Origin: Arctopsyche grandis
Lineage: Eukaryota > Arthropoda > Insecta > Trichoptera > Hydropsychidae
Direction: 5' to 3'
Length of the DNA stretch: 64,000 bases
Assembly: GCF_051622035.1 (NCBI RefSeq)
Contig: NC_135359.1
Coordinates: forward strand, 27,681,501 to 27,745,500
The position numbers and the translations under genes are program-made. The first letter of the stretch is position 1. The number at the start of each line of letters is the position of its first letter. Shown one piece after another: positions 24,925 through 34,558 of the stretch. The notes under the pieces were generated by a model. It was not told the DNA's origin and searched no databases. It saw nothing but the letters and a program-made list of their open reading frames with translations.

Positions 24925-27462
24925 TCAGACTTCCGTACCGTCCTCACCCTCGTCCTCGAACAGTGGTCCGTTCGGGTCGGATGGACTCTTCTTTTTAGGC
25001 TTTGGTGGAGGTCTAGGGGGGATTTTGCCACTTCTAGACGAAGGCAGGGTATCGTATGTTGATTCGTTCATCGATGCGTCGTACGCCGATCCGTTGGACA
25101 TGTACGATTGATTCTTATCGGCCAGTGCAAACCTCTTCATGGCTGCCAAGTCTGAAGTTTCTTTTAAACGATTAGGTCTCTGCTCTAAATCGTGTAGAGA
25201 TGGTGACAGTTGGAAATGCATCGAGTTGTTACCTATTCTGGGCAACGTTGAACTATAAGGGGTGCTCGGTGCGGGGGACGGTGCCTGTTCTTGTTCTTCA
25301 ATAGGAGCATACATCACAGCTACTGGCGCTTGATAGCTTCCAGGTGTTGAAGGTAATGGACGGCCTCTCATACTTCCAGGAGAGAGCGGTTGTTCCAAGC
25401 CTGCCTTGTTTAGTGACAGCACTGAGCTACCGTCTGCCGTTGTTCTCAGCCCTAAGTTATCGTATACTGGTTCCACTCCTTCAACTGGTGCTACCACTGT
25501 CATGTAACTTGCCGTGCTTGCCCAGCTAGGTATCCTTGGTCTTCTTGGAATGGTAACATATCCCATGCGAGGTGCCGGAGCTGGGGCACACGGTGAAGTG
25601 AACGGAGATTGAGACCTAGAGTGAGAGATGGTTTTGTAATGGTTTGGATTTGTTCCGTATATGGGCGATTGCATAGGACTTTGTTGCTGAATCTGTTGGG
25701 GTAAGCGGGTGCTGTCTGGTGCCGTAGACGCAGAGCTGGCAGCAGGAGAGGCTTGTTCGCCTCTAGGTGGGAAAGAGAGTAGATCTGGTGGATAAGTTCT
25801 CTGGTCACTTCGGCCGATAGTGTTGACGCTGATTGGATCCCGGGAGCGTTTGGCATGGTGATCAGCAAAATCCATTGATCTACTTTCATCTTCATTGGGT
25901 GCTGAAAAAAATAAAAATAAAACAAGTTATAGTACCTCATTGTCATCTAAGTCTAAGGCAAGGAATCAAATATTAAATTTAAATAAAATGAAAATTAAAC
26001 AATAAGGATAATTACCAAAGACTGAATCATTATCCAAGAGGGTCTTATTCAGTTCAGACATTTCAGTTCCTCCACTACCTGTGGAAATAGGAGCGTCGTA
26101 ACGTCTAGGTGGTTTCGTCAATGGATTTACTGTAGTAATTAAGCTTTTCTCCATTTCTGTAATTACTGACCCTTCGATTAAAGCTTCGCCATTCGAGGAA
26201 TGCATGTCTGATTTGATGTGCCTTTTTACGTCTTTCTTTTTGCAGAAGCAATAGCACAACAGAACAATGACGACTAGCAAAATAACAGCGCCCACAGATA
26301 GACCAACTATGAGGAACAAACTTTCGTTTGCACCCACTCCAGCTCCCACGATACCTTGGACGCGGTTGACGGTCAAAGAAATACTGCTGGTTACCGATCC
26401 GCCAGGATTTTTAGCAACACAAGTGTAGTCACCTCTATCCTGATATCTAACATTGATAATAGTCAAATTTACCCAGACAGTCAAATCGAGATCACTACGT
26501 CTGATCACCAGCCTATTATCAGCGTACTTTCTGGACATTCCATCAATTGTGACGGTATTTTGAGCCCAAGTGACGTCTGGTTTGGGATTTCCCATTACTT
26601 TGCACGTCATAGTGATATTTTCGCCAGTTGCTTGCATGGCAGTACCATGCACGGGTTCTATGATTCTGGGTTTACAGGCGAAATCGTCAGATGCCAAGTC
26701 ATTCCAGTTTCTGTTATGTAGTCTTGGAGGCTCTGCACAAGATGTCGGGTGGGTGTACAGGTTTTTTTCGGATATCCAATTCCGGAAGGATTGAAGGTTA
26801 CAATCGCAATTCCAGGGATTGTTTCGAAGCACCAGGCTCGTTAGTGAAGATACATTCTTGTGGAAAGTATCGAAATTCATGTGAGTCAAATTGTTGTAGC
26901 TCAAGTTCACCGTTATCAACTTTGGCAAGTTTGTGAATGTGTCAGTTCCTATTGTGTGAATATGGTTGTTGATCAAATCAACATTTTGCAAGAAGCGCAA
27001 TTCCTTGAATAAGCCATTGTGCAACTTTTCCAACTGATTGTCGCCCAGGTTGATGATCCGAATCTTTTCGAGGTCGCTGAATGTATCAGCGTGTAGAATT
27101 TGAATATTATTTCTGGACAAGTCGATTTCAATGAGGATTCTCAAGTTTTTGAAGCCGTCTTTATGTATGGTGATAATTTGGCAACTTCTCAGATAGAGTT
27201 TCTTTAAGTTGACCAGTCCCACCTCCTCGAAAGCGTTTTGAGTGATTTCGTGCAACTTGTTGTGTGATACGTTCAAGTTTTGGATATCACTACTTAATTT
27301 GTTTGGGATGGTTGTAAGATCCACGCAGGTGGCTGCTTTGTTGCCGGACAACCATTTGCATTCACATGGTGCCGGACACTCCGAAGTGAAGTCAGTGTGT
27401 GCCATTGCGGCGCTGAATATCATCGCTAACCACACGAAGGCTATCTTCGTTGATTCGTCCAT
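24925..27462 (-). CDS. Kekkon-family LRR-Ig transmembrane receptor, kek5-like
   Basis: Two coding exons (27462-26016 and 25901-24925) join in phase through consensus sites (TTTG/GTAATT and TTTTTTCAG) to give 807 residues. In order: signal peptide (1-21), LRR N-cap (CPAPCEC, 29-46), about five to six leucine-rich repeats (57-215), LRR C-cap (NPWNCDC at 215-221 to about 263), one C2 Ig domain (Cys287 to Cys348, with DRGDYTCVAKNPGG), a transmembrane helix (about 381-406), a CYCFCKKK stop-transfer, and a long Ser/Pro-rich cytoplasmic tail. The tail contains VYDNLGLRTTADGSSVL and PRPPPKPKKK and ends GTEV, a class I PDZ-binding motif. This order defines the insect Kekkon family, plasma-membrane modulators of EGFR or BMP signalling. 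The tail motifs remind me of Kek5, but assignment within the family is uncertain. Confidence 0.88.
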
Positions 27463-27530
27463 ATTTGAAACGCTCTGATCTCATCCAATCAATTATTTAA
27501 TCGGCGATAAGACCTGCAACAAATACATCA
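27463..27530 (-). other. Kekkon 5' UTR exon boundary (intron in 5' UTR)
   Basis: On the minus strand a consensus acceptor TTTGTTGCAG lies just upstream of 27513, giving a 50-nt 5' UTR segment before the ATG. A further upstream noncoding exon is therefore expected, outside what I can identify. Confidence 0.55.
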
Positions 27531-27918
27531 TTTTAGAACAACATCCAAATAGAAATCCATCCATTATAGAAATCATAATCTTGAAATTGAAACAGGTGGG
27601 AGGAAATGAATTTCAGAAACTTTCAAACCAAACTTTCAAGTGTAAAGAAAAACTTGTGTCAATCATTAATAGTATTCAGAAGTATAAAATAAATTTGTGA
27701 TGAAAGTTAATATTACCAATTTGTTGATAGTACACATAATTTTCAACGAAAAAAATATCATAGAACTACACACACACACATGTATTTATATAATATATGA
27801 ATATCTAGAAATGAACATGGTTAAAAACGTCAAGCAGATCTCATTGATTACCTACCATGCATCCCTTAAATCAGGTTATTTTAAGTAGTTTTGTAAAGTA
27901 GCATACATATTTATAATG
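27531..27918. other. AT-rich gap
   Basis: Presumably intron or upstream DNA of the Kekkon gene. A short (AC)n run lies at about 27770. Nothing else is recognised. Confidence 0.45.
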
Positions 27919-28055
27919 TGGGTCTACCTAACGGGACCGAAAGTGAAAAGACCGAAAAAGCAAATATCGGAAGGCAAATATCGAAAATCGAAAGATCTTA
28001 AGTAGAAAGATAAAAAAAAGGGTACATGGTAAACAGTACTATGTATATATAATAT
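27919..28055 (+). repeat. Half copy of the foldback repeat family
   Basis: GGTCTACCTAACGGGACCG through GATCGAAA-like blocks to GGTACATGGTAAACAGTAC, then ATGTATATATAATAT. Almost the same as 12222-12345. It abuts the Helitron array. Confidence 0.7.
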
Positions 28056-28910
28056 ACTAGCTGTATTACCCGGCTTCGCTCAGTGTTTATAATATAAACC
28101 GCTTAAACATGACTAAGCTAATTTAATTAAAAAAAAAAAAAAAAATTAAAAATTAAAAAAAAAAAATTAAAAAAAAAATTAAAAAAAAAATAAAAAAAAA
28201 AAATAAAAAAAAAAAATCAAAAAAAAAAATTTAAAAAAATCAAAAAAAAAAAAATCAAAATTTTTTTTTTTGCCTTCTAGGGCTTCGCCCTCGGCACCCC
28301 CCTGAGCCTTTGCCTTCTAGGGCTTCACCCCACCACGCCCCATGAGCAATTGCCGTTTAGGGCTTCGCCCCCATGATCAGTTGCCTTTTAGGGCTTCGCC
28401 CCTCCGCGCCCCCATGATTCAAAGCCGTCTAGGGCTTCGCCCCCCCTAGTTAATGCCTTTCAGGGCTTCGCCCCCCGCGCCCCCAAGATTAATTGCCGTT
28501 TAGGGCTTCGCCCCCCTTAGCTAATGCCTTTTAGGGCTTCGCCCCTCCGCGCCCCCATGATTAACTGCCGTTTAGGGCTTCGCCCCCCTTAACTAATGCC
28601 TTTTGGAGCTTCGCCCCTCCGCACCCTCATGATTAAATGCCGTCTAGGGCTTCGCCCCCATGATCAGTTGCCGATAAGGGCTTCGCCCCTCCACGTCCCC
28701 ATGGTTAAATGCCGTCTAGGGCTTCGCCCCCATGATCAGTTGCCTTTTAGGGCTTCGCCCCTCCACGTCCCCATGGTTAATTGCCGTCTAGGGCTTCGCA
28801 CCCATGATCAGTTATTTATTTTTATTTATTTATATATATTTAGCTATCAAGCTAATTTAAAAAAAAATACATCTTAATTATTATACTTAACTCTAAAATT
28901 TATAATTAAC

Positions 28911-31739
28911 TTATATGTACTGTCCCTCACAGAGGTGTCTCTTCGCACCTCGCAGGAATGCATCCATGTTTTTAGCAGACCTGACGCACTCAGGGAGGGC
29001 ATTATACATGAGCACACCCCTGTGAAAAACACCCCCAGCCGTCTTATTCTTTCTTACTCTACTTACAACTAGTTTGTCCTTATTTCTAGTATAAAAACTA
29101 TGTTTATCTCTATTCCTTATTATATAATCATCAAAATACTTAGGTAATAACTTATGATCTAACTTATAAACAAAAGACAATGTACTAATATTTAGACTAA
29201 TTCTAATACTCATCCATCCTAATTCATCTAACATACTTCCAATACTCTTAAATCTACTCACATTCAAAATAGCTCTCATAGCTTTATTCTGTATTTTTTG
29301 CATTTTTTCTAAATCTTGGCCACTAAACAAATTAAGCACAGTGGCACAATAAACCACATGTGGCAAGACAATTGAATTAAACACTAAAATTTTACTTTTT
29401 TTACTTAAAATATTTCTTAATCTACATAATACACCAACTTTTCTAGCCATTTTTTTTATTATATAGTCAGCGTGCATTTTAAAATTTAGTCCTGAATCTA
29501 TGTATACACCTAAGTATTTTATATTTTCAACTTTTTCAATTAACTTATCATTAATTCTAATTTCATTCAATATATTTTTATTTTTACCATTCAACCACAT
29601 CATTTTTGTTTTATTCACATTCAACTTTAATTTATTTTCACACAACCAGTCATTCACATAATTTAATTCTATATTTAAAATCTCAGACATTACATCAACA
29701 TTCTTTCCAATTATATATATCAATGTATCATCTGCAAACAAATGTATTTTACACATCTTAATTACCTTAACAATATCGTTTATATATAATATAAATAATA
29801 AGGGTCCCAATTTGGACCCTTGCGGCACTCCATGAGGTGTTACATATTCAGAGGATAACACCTTATCAATTTTTACTCTTTGCCTTCTATTATTTAAGTA
29901 TGATTGAAGCCACTTTAATACTATACCATTTATTCCTAACTTATATAATTTTTGTAATAAAATATTCCTATCTACTGTCTCGAACGCTCGCTTAAAATCT
30001 AGAAAAACTGCTCCAACAACCATGCTAGATTCATCCATCGTCTCCATCCAATCAGAAACCACCAATTGGATAGCGGTTTCTGTTGAATGTTTCACTCTAA
30101 ATCCAGACTGTTCCACAACCAAACAATCATTTATACTAATGAACTCTTTCAATTGAATCATAACGATTTCCTCCAGCATCTTCTCAACAATCGGTAACAT
30201 ATTGATGGGCCTCATTTCACTGGCTTTATGTGTGCCCGTAACCTTTGGTACCGGTACAATAGTAGACACCTTCCATGCATCCGGGACGGATCCCACTTCT
30301 AACGATTCATTTATTAATTTCAGTAACTGAGGTCCAACCATATCCCAAGTGTTGATTAAAATATCTAGAGTCAATCCATCCATACTAGAAACTGATTTCA
30401 TGCCCTTCAATACACCATTTAATCCCTCCATTTCCACTAATTTAAACCTTTCAAACTTATTTAAACCCAAGTTAATATCATCATTCACACTATTATGCCT
30501 TGTTTGTATTGAATTAACTATATCATTCACACTATTGATGTAAAACTCATTCAATCTTTCAACCATATCCTCTTTATCATTATATACTACTCCCTCGACT
30601 TCTAATTCATTCAAAGAAACATTTTTTCCCCCGGAAATCAAAGTTTTAATTATTCGCCACATTTTTGTGGGATCTTTTTTTGCACCATCAATATTTCTTT
30701 CATGCCAATCCCTCTTCGCATTACGTAAAACATTCACACATTTATTCCTCTTTCTTTTATACTCTAACCAAGCCTTTTCTAATTGGATTCCATCCATAGC
30801 CTTAATAATTTTATATCTTTTATAACTAACATTCTTATCAACTAAGCTTTCCTTTACTTCCTTGGTAAACCAAGGTTTCAGCTTATGCTTATGCATGATT
30901 CTTGTGGTTTTTACGCATTTACTTTTAGAATATGTTATATTACGATACATTATCTCCCACATTTCATTCACACTATCACCATCCTTTCCCCATACACACT
31001 CCTTTAACAATTCATTCATCAATTGATAATCAATGTTTTCTCTTTCAGTCACCTGCATATTTTTAAGTCCTCCGTTACTAAACCGCTGTCCCAAAAACAT
31101 GTTGACAATAGAATGGTCTCCTATTTTCGGTACATCTTTCACCTCACACCGCAGATCCATTATATTCGTTATAACCAAATCAATGAGAGAGCTTGATAAA
31201 TTATTCACTCTCGTTGCTTCCGTCACTTTTTGTTTAAAACCCAATTCATTTACCCAATTTCTCAACTTTTTTACATAAAATTCTTCTGTCTGTAACCAAT
31301 TAAAATTCCAGTCCCCAAACATAATTATATTTTTACTCACATCTATACTTCTTTCACTCAATTCTTCTAAAAATTTAAGAAATCTTCCACTTCTACCATT
31401 CGGAGAGCGGTAAATTACTAGCAAAAACACAGTAACTCCATTCACAAGCAGATCCACACCAATTGTCCAAAACTCACCATCAACCTTATTAACTATTACA
31501 TTACCGTAACTTAAATCATCCCTTAAATACAATAGTACCCCACCCGTATGTCTAGAATTAGAGTCACATCTCAAAACACAATATCCATCTATATTCAGCT
31601 CAAAATCTTCAAAATCACTAGTTACATGCGTTTCACTTAAACCTATAAATAATGGTTTTTGACTTACAGTTAAACTCCAAACCTCATCCTTGTGAGCAAA
31701 AAAACTTTGTACATTTATACCGATACCTTTTGGTGGTTG
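28911..31739 (-). CDS. Retrotransposon ORF2: endonuclease and reverse transcriptase
   Basis: From the codon after the TAG this frame runs 942 residues without interruption. The N-terminal APE endonuclease has INVQS, GLSETH, RHTGG, YRSPN, FGDWNFNW and GDHS (about residue 207). The RT has MRPINMLP, QSGFRVKHSTETA, FLDFKRAFETVD (motif A, about 578-589), GVPQGSKLGPLLF and the catalytic FADD at 668-671. The thumb region contains KYLGVYID and KMQKIQNKAMRAIL. The enzyme nicks target DNA and primes reverse transcription there. No ATG occurs until about residue 140 (IIMFGDWN), inside the endonuclease. Translation therefore most simply enters from ORF1 by readthrough. Confidence 0.92.
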   Translation of the reverse strand, partial: QPPKGIGINVQSFFAHKDEVWSLTVSQKPLFIGLSETHVTSDFEDFELNIDGYCVLRCDSNSRHTGGVLLYLRDDLSYGNVIVNKVDGEFWTIGVDLLVNGVTVFLLVIYRSPNGRSGRFLKFLEELSERSIDVSKNIIMFGDWNFNWLQTEEFYVKKLRNWVNELGFKQKVTEATRVNNLSSSLIDLVITNIMDLRCEVKDVPKIGDHSIVNMFLGQRFSNGGLKNMQVTERENIDYQLMNELLKECVWGKDGDSVNEMWEIMYRNITYSKSKCVKTTRIMHKHKLKPWFTKEVKESLVDKNVSYKRYKIIKAMDGIQLEKAWLEYKRKRNKCVNVLRNAKRDWHERNIDGAKKDPTKMWRIIKTLISGGKNVSLNELEVEGVVYNDKEDMVERLNEFYINSVNDIVNSIQTRHNSVNDDINLGLNKFERFKLVEMEGLNGVLKGMKSVSSMDGLTLDILINTWDMVGPQLLKLINESLEVGSVPDAWKVSTIVPVPKVTGTHKASEMRPINMLPIVEKMLEEIVMIQLKEFISINDCLVVEQSGFRVKHSTETAIQLVVSDWMETMDESSMVVGAVFLDFKRAFETVDRNILLQKLYKLGINGIVLKWLQSYLNNRRQRVKIDKVLSSEYVTPHGVPQGSKLGPLLFILYINDIVKVIKMCKIHLFADDTLIYIIGKNVDVMSEILNIELNYVNDWLCENKLKLNVNKTKMMWLNGKNKNILNEIRINDKLIEKVENIKYLGVYIDSGLNFKMHADYIIKKMARKVGVLCRLRNILSKKSKILVFNSIVLPHVVYCATVLNLFSGQDLEKMQKIQNKAMRAILNVSRFKSIGSMLDELGWMSIRISLNISTLSFVYKLDHKLLPKYFDDYIIRNRDKHSFYTRNKDKLVVSRVRKNKTAGGVFHRGVLMYNALPECVRSAKNMDAFLRGAKRHLCEGQYI

Positions 31740-31742
31740 CTA
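31734..31742 (-). promoter_or_regulatory. Candidate stop-codon readthrough site, TAG CAA CCA
   Basis: On the minus strand the only barrier between ORF1 and ORF2 is TAG (31742-31740), followed by CAA CCA. This fits UAG-CARYYA, the context that drives readthrough in tobamovirus-type recoding. The frame continues with PKGIGINVQS, the start of the endonuclease. The match is seen in the sequence; its function is inferred. Confidence 0.7.
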
Positions 31743-32819
31743 TATATTATTATACTTAATTCTATTTCTCATTAATTCTATATTTCTTTTATATACACTG
31801 CACTTAGTGTCCAACGGTCCGTGATTTGTGTTCAAATTTAATTTTAATTTATTATTACTTTTAAAGCAATTATTACATTTTATTATTTTATTGTTACATC
31901 CCTCGCTTTTGTGCCCTTCTTCTCCACATTTCGCACATGTCACCTTGTTTCTACAATCCACCGCTTTGTGATTAAATCCGTAACAATTTAGACATCTTAG
32001 AATATTAATTTCTTCAAAAACCCTACATCTATCCCAATTTATATTTACTTTTCCATCTTCAATAAATCTTTTAAATGTATTGCAATCTACTTCCACTATC
32101 GCATTATATTTATTATTTTTTCTACTTTTCCATATTTTTAACACCTTCAGTTCACCATCATTTATAACTTCTTGATTTTGATTCATCAAACACTCAGCCA
32201 ACTGTTCACTTGTAAGTTCCTCCGACATATCTACAATTTTAATTTTGGGATTTTTTAATTCCCCTCTTTTAACATTATAATTCTCCCCTAATTTATTTTC
32301 TACTTCTTTTATTAATTTAATACTATCCTGTGCACTGTTACACGTTACAGCAATGCCCCCTTTACCGATTTTTTTAACCCCTTGTATTCCTATTTTTAGT
32401 TCCTTAGGGTTTATTAAACTTTTACATTCTTCCTTTGTCTTGTCCGTTTCTTGGATTTTTTTCGGAACAATTATTGTTATGTCTTTATTATTCTTCTTAA
32501 GTGCATTTGCATAACTAAAACTATTTTCACTCTTATTTACACTTTTTAAAATGTTTAATTCACTGTTGGTTTTTATTATATTTATGTCTTTTTGTATATT
32601 GTTTTTCAAATTTTTAAATTCACTTCTTAATTCACATATTACATCCAAAAATTGTTCCTTATCATTATTTTCATTTTTACAAATATATTCAACTAATTTT
32701 TTTACTGATGTAATTAAAAATGTCTTATTGTCATTTGATATACTGTTAGTTTTTGTGGTCAAAATGTCCATAATTTTTTTTTCAATTGTTATTACTTCAC
32801 TTATGCGTTCTGATGCCAT
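31740..32819 (-). CDS. Retrotransposon ORF1: CCHC nucleic-acid-binding protein
   Basis: 359 residues. The N-terminal half is Lys/Asn-rich with a likely coiled coil (about 1-90). A central RRM/PRE_C2HC-like region follows (about 110-275). Three zinc knuckles end the protein: CLNCYGFNHKAVDC, CAKCGEEGHKSEGC, and a third starting CNNC with later His and Cys. Such proteins coat the element RNA and carry nucleic-acid chaperone activity. The first Met (MASERISE) follows a 5' UTR of about 130 bp. The frame ends AAT AAT ATA TAG and continues directly into ORF2. The A/T-rich codon use is unlike the host genes nearby. Confidence 0.9.
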   Translation of the reverse strand: MASERISEVITIEKKIMDILTTKTNSISNDNKTFLITSVKKLVEYICKNENNDKEQFLDVICELRSEFKNLKNNIQKDINIIKTNSELNILKSVNKSENSFSYANALKKNNKDITIIVPKKIQETDKTKEECKSLINPKELKIGIQGVKKIGKGGIAVTCNSAQDSIKLIKEVENKLGENYNVKRGELKNPKIKIVDMSEELTSEQLAECLMNQNQEVINDGELKVLKIWKSRKNNKYNAIVEVDCNTFKRFIEDGKVNINWDRCRVFEEINILRCLNCYGFNHKAVDCRNKVTCAKCGEEGHKSEGCNNKIIKCNNCFKSNNKLKLNLNTNHGPLDTKCSVYKRNIELMRNRIKYNNI

Positions 32820-33535
32820 TATTATACACTTAGGACGTACACATAATTATATATTACAAATTTATTTTTAATTTTTTAATTGTTACAATTTCGTTGTCCA
32901 AATCGCCACACACGTAATCAACGTCTGTACACGATCACGACACGAACAATAGTTGCCGATAAGGGCTTCGCCCCTCCACGTCCCCATGGTTAAATGCCGT
33001 CTAGGGCTTCGCCCCCATGATCAGTTGCCTTTTAGGGCTTCGCCCCTCCGCGCCCCCATGATTAACTGCCGTTTAGGGCTTCGCCGCCCTTAACTAATGC
33101 CTTTTGGGGCTTCGCCCCTCCGCACCCTCATGATTAAATGCCGTCTAGGGCTTCGCCCCCATGATCAGTTGCCGATAAGGGCTTCGCCCCTCCACGTCCC
33201 CATGGTTAATTGCCGTCTAGGGCTTCGCCCCCATTATCAGTTGCTTTTTAGGGCTTCGCCCCTCCGCGCCCCCATTATTAAATGCCGTTTAGGGCTTCGC
33301 CCCCCTTAGTTAATGCCTTTTAGGGCTTCGCCCCTCCGCGCCCCCATTATTAAATGCCATTTAGGGCGTCGCCCCCCTTAACTAATGCCTTTTGGGGCTT
33401 CGCCCCTCCGCACCCTCATGATTAAATGCCGCCTAGGGCTTCGCCCCCCTTAGTTAATGCCTATTAGGGCTTCGCCCCTCCGCGCCCCCATGATTAAATG
33501 CCGTCAAGGGCTTCGCCCCCATGATCAGTTGCCGT

Positions 33536-34400
33536 TTAGGGCTTCGCCTCATAAGGCTGCGCCCCATGGGGCTTCGCCCCATGAGGCTGCGCCCCCTTCG
33601 GGACCCCATGGGGCTGCGCCCCAGGAGGCTGCGCCCCCTTGCGCCCCCTTCGGGGCCCCATGCGGCTAAGCTCCATAAGGCGGCGCCCCATAAGGCGGCG
33701 CCCCATAAGGCGGCGCCCCATAAGGCAGCGCCCCATAAGGCGGCGCCCCATATGGCGGCGCCCCATAAGGCTGCGCCCCATAAGACAGCGCCCCATAAGG
33801 CTGCGCCCCATAAGGCGGTGCCCCATAAGGCAGCGCCCCATAAGGCGGCGCCCCATGAGGCTGCGCCCCATGAGGCTGCGCCCCCTTTGGGGCCCAATGA
33901 GGCTGCACCCCCTTCGGGGCCCCATGAGGCTGCGCCCCCATGGGGCTGCGCCCCATGAGGCTGCGCCCCCTTCGGGGCCGCATGCGGCTAAACTCCATAA
34001 GGCGGCGCCCCATAAGACTGCGCCCCATAAGACAGCGCCCCATAAGGCTACGCCCCATGAGGCTGCGCCCCCCTGCGCCCCCTTCGGGGCCCCATGAGAC
34101 TCCGCCCCCCTGCGCCCCCTTCGGGGCCCCATGTGGCTAAGCTCCATAAGGCGGCGCCCCATAAGGCAGCGCCCCATAAGGCTGCGCCCCTAAGGCTGCG
34201 CCCCATAAGACAGCGCCCCATAAGGTTGCGCCCCATAAGGCTGCGGCCGATAAGGCTGTGCCCCATAAAGCTGCGCCCCCTTTTGAGCCCCATGAGGCTG
34301 GGCCCCCCGGGCCCCATTCGGGGACCCACGGGGTTGCGCCCCTTGTGGCGCCCCTGGCGGGGCCCCATGAAACTACTCGCCTTGCGCCCCCGCGGGGGTG
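33536..34400. repeat. GC-rich 16-bp tandem array
   Basis: Units such as GCGCCCCATAAGGCGG and variants (ATGAGGCT, TTCGGGGC) repeat dozens of times. The unit is 16 bp, not a multiple of three, so all frames stay open at different phases. The long Arg/Pro-rich or Gly/Ala/Trp-rich frames on both strands are therefore artefacts. CCCCTTCGGGG hairpins are scattered through it. Confidence 0.92.
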
Positions 34401-34558
34401 AATCCATTGAATCGAAAAAAACAAATCGGCGCCCATGGATCGAAAAAAAAAAAATCGAATCACGTGTTCGATGACGTCACCGATCTACGGACGACGACGA
34501 CGACGACGACGACCAAGGATATTTACATACAAAGTCTCTTTCCAAATTATAGATTAGA

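Larger units (their letters stand above)
28814..32950 (-). mobile_element. Full-length non-LTR retrotransposon, ORF1-TAG-ORF2
   Basis: A 4137-bp element inserted in the Helitron minisatellite, flanked by a short AGTT duplication (28810-28813, 32951-32954). The interrupted host repeat (GATCAGTTGCCGATAAGGGC) is recoverable across the junction. The 5' UTR is about 130 bp, followed by ORF1, a single TAG, ORF2, and a roughly 95-bp 3' UTR ending in AAATA-type repeats. Both frames are otherwise intact, implying a recent insertion. It has APE-type endonuclease and RT but no RNase H that I can see, fitting the Jockey/CR1 group. The exact clade is undetermined. Confidence 0.9.
28057..34558 (-). mobile_element. 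Helitron-like unit 1, interrupted by a retrotransposon
   Basis: Read on the minus strand the unit begins TCTAATCTATAATTTGG and ends GAGCGAAGCCGGG...ACAGCTAG. The 3' neighbour is T (28056 is A on the plus strand), and the 5' end abuts the CTAG end of unit 2. TC at the 5' end, a CTAG 3' end and an A/T target are Helitron hallmarks. Removing the 4.14 kb retrotransposon and one target-site copy leaves about 2.36 kb. In plus order it holds an A/T homopolymer zone (28120-28270), an AGGGCTTCGCCC minisatellite, a 16-bp GC-rich array, a (GAC)n run and the 5' tail. No Rep/helicase is encoded, so it is non-autonomous. Confidence 0.72.

Noticed and set aside
28120..28270. Poly(A) tails marking retrocopies at the Helitron A/T zones
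   Set aside because: The A-rich runs recur at the same internal position in all three units and switch to T runs, so they belong to the unit rather than to separate retroinsertions.
33454..34474. Long Arg/Pro- or Gly/Ala/Trp-rich open frames in the GC array
   Set aside because: They are open on both strands and several phases because the tandem unit lacks stops. There are no domains and no codon constraint. The same holds for frames at 35.3-35.65, 36.4-36.8 and 37.75-38.4 kb.
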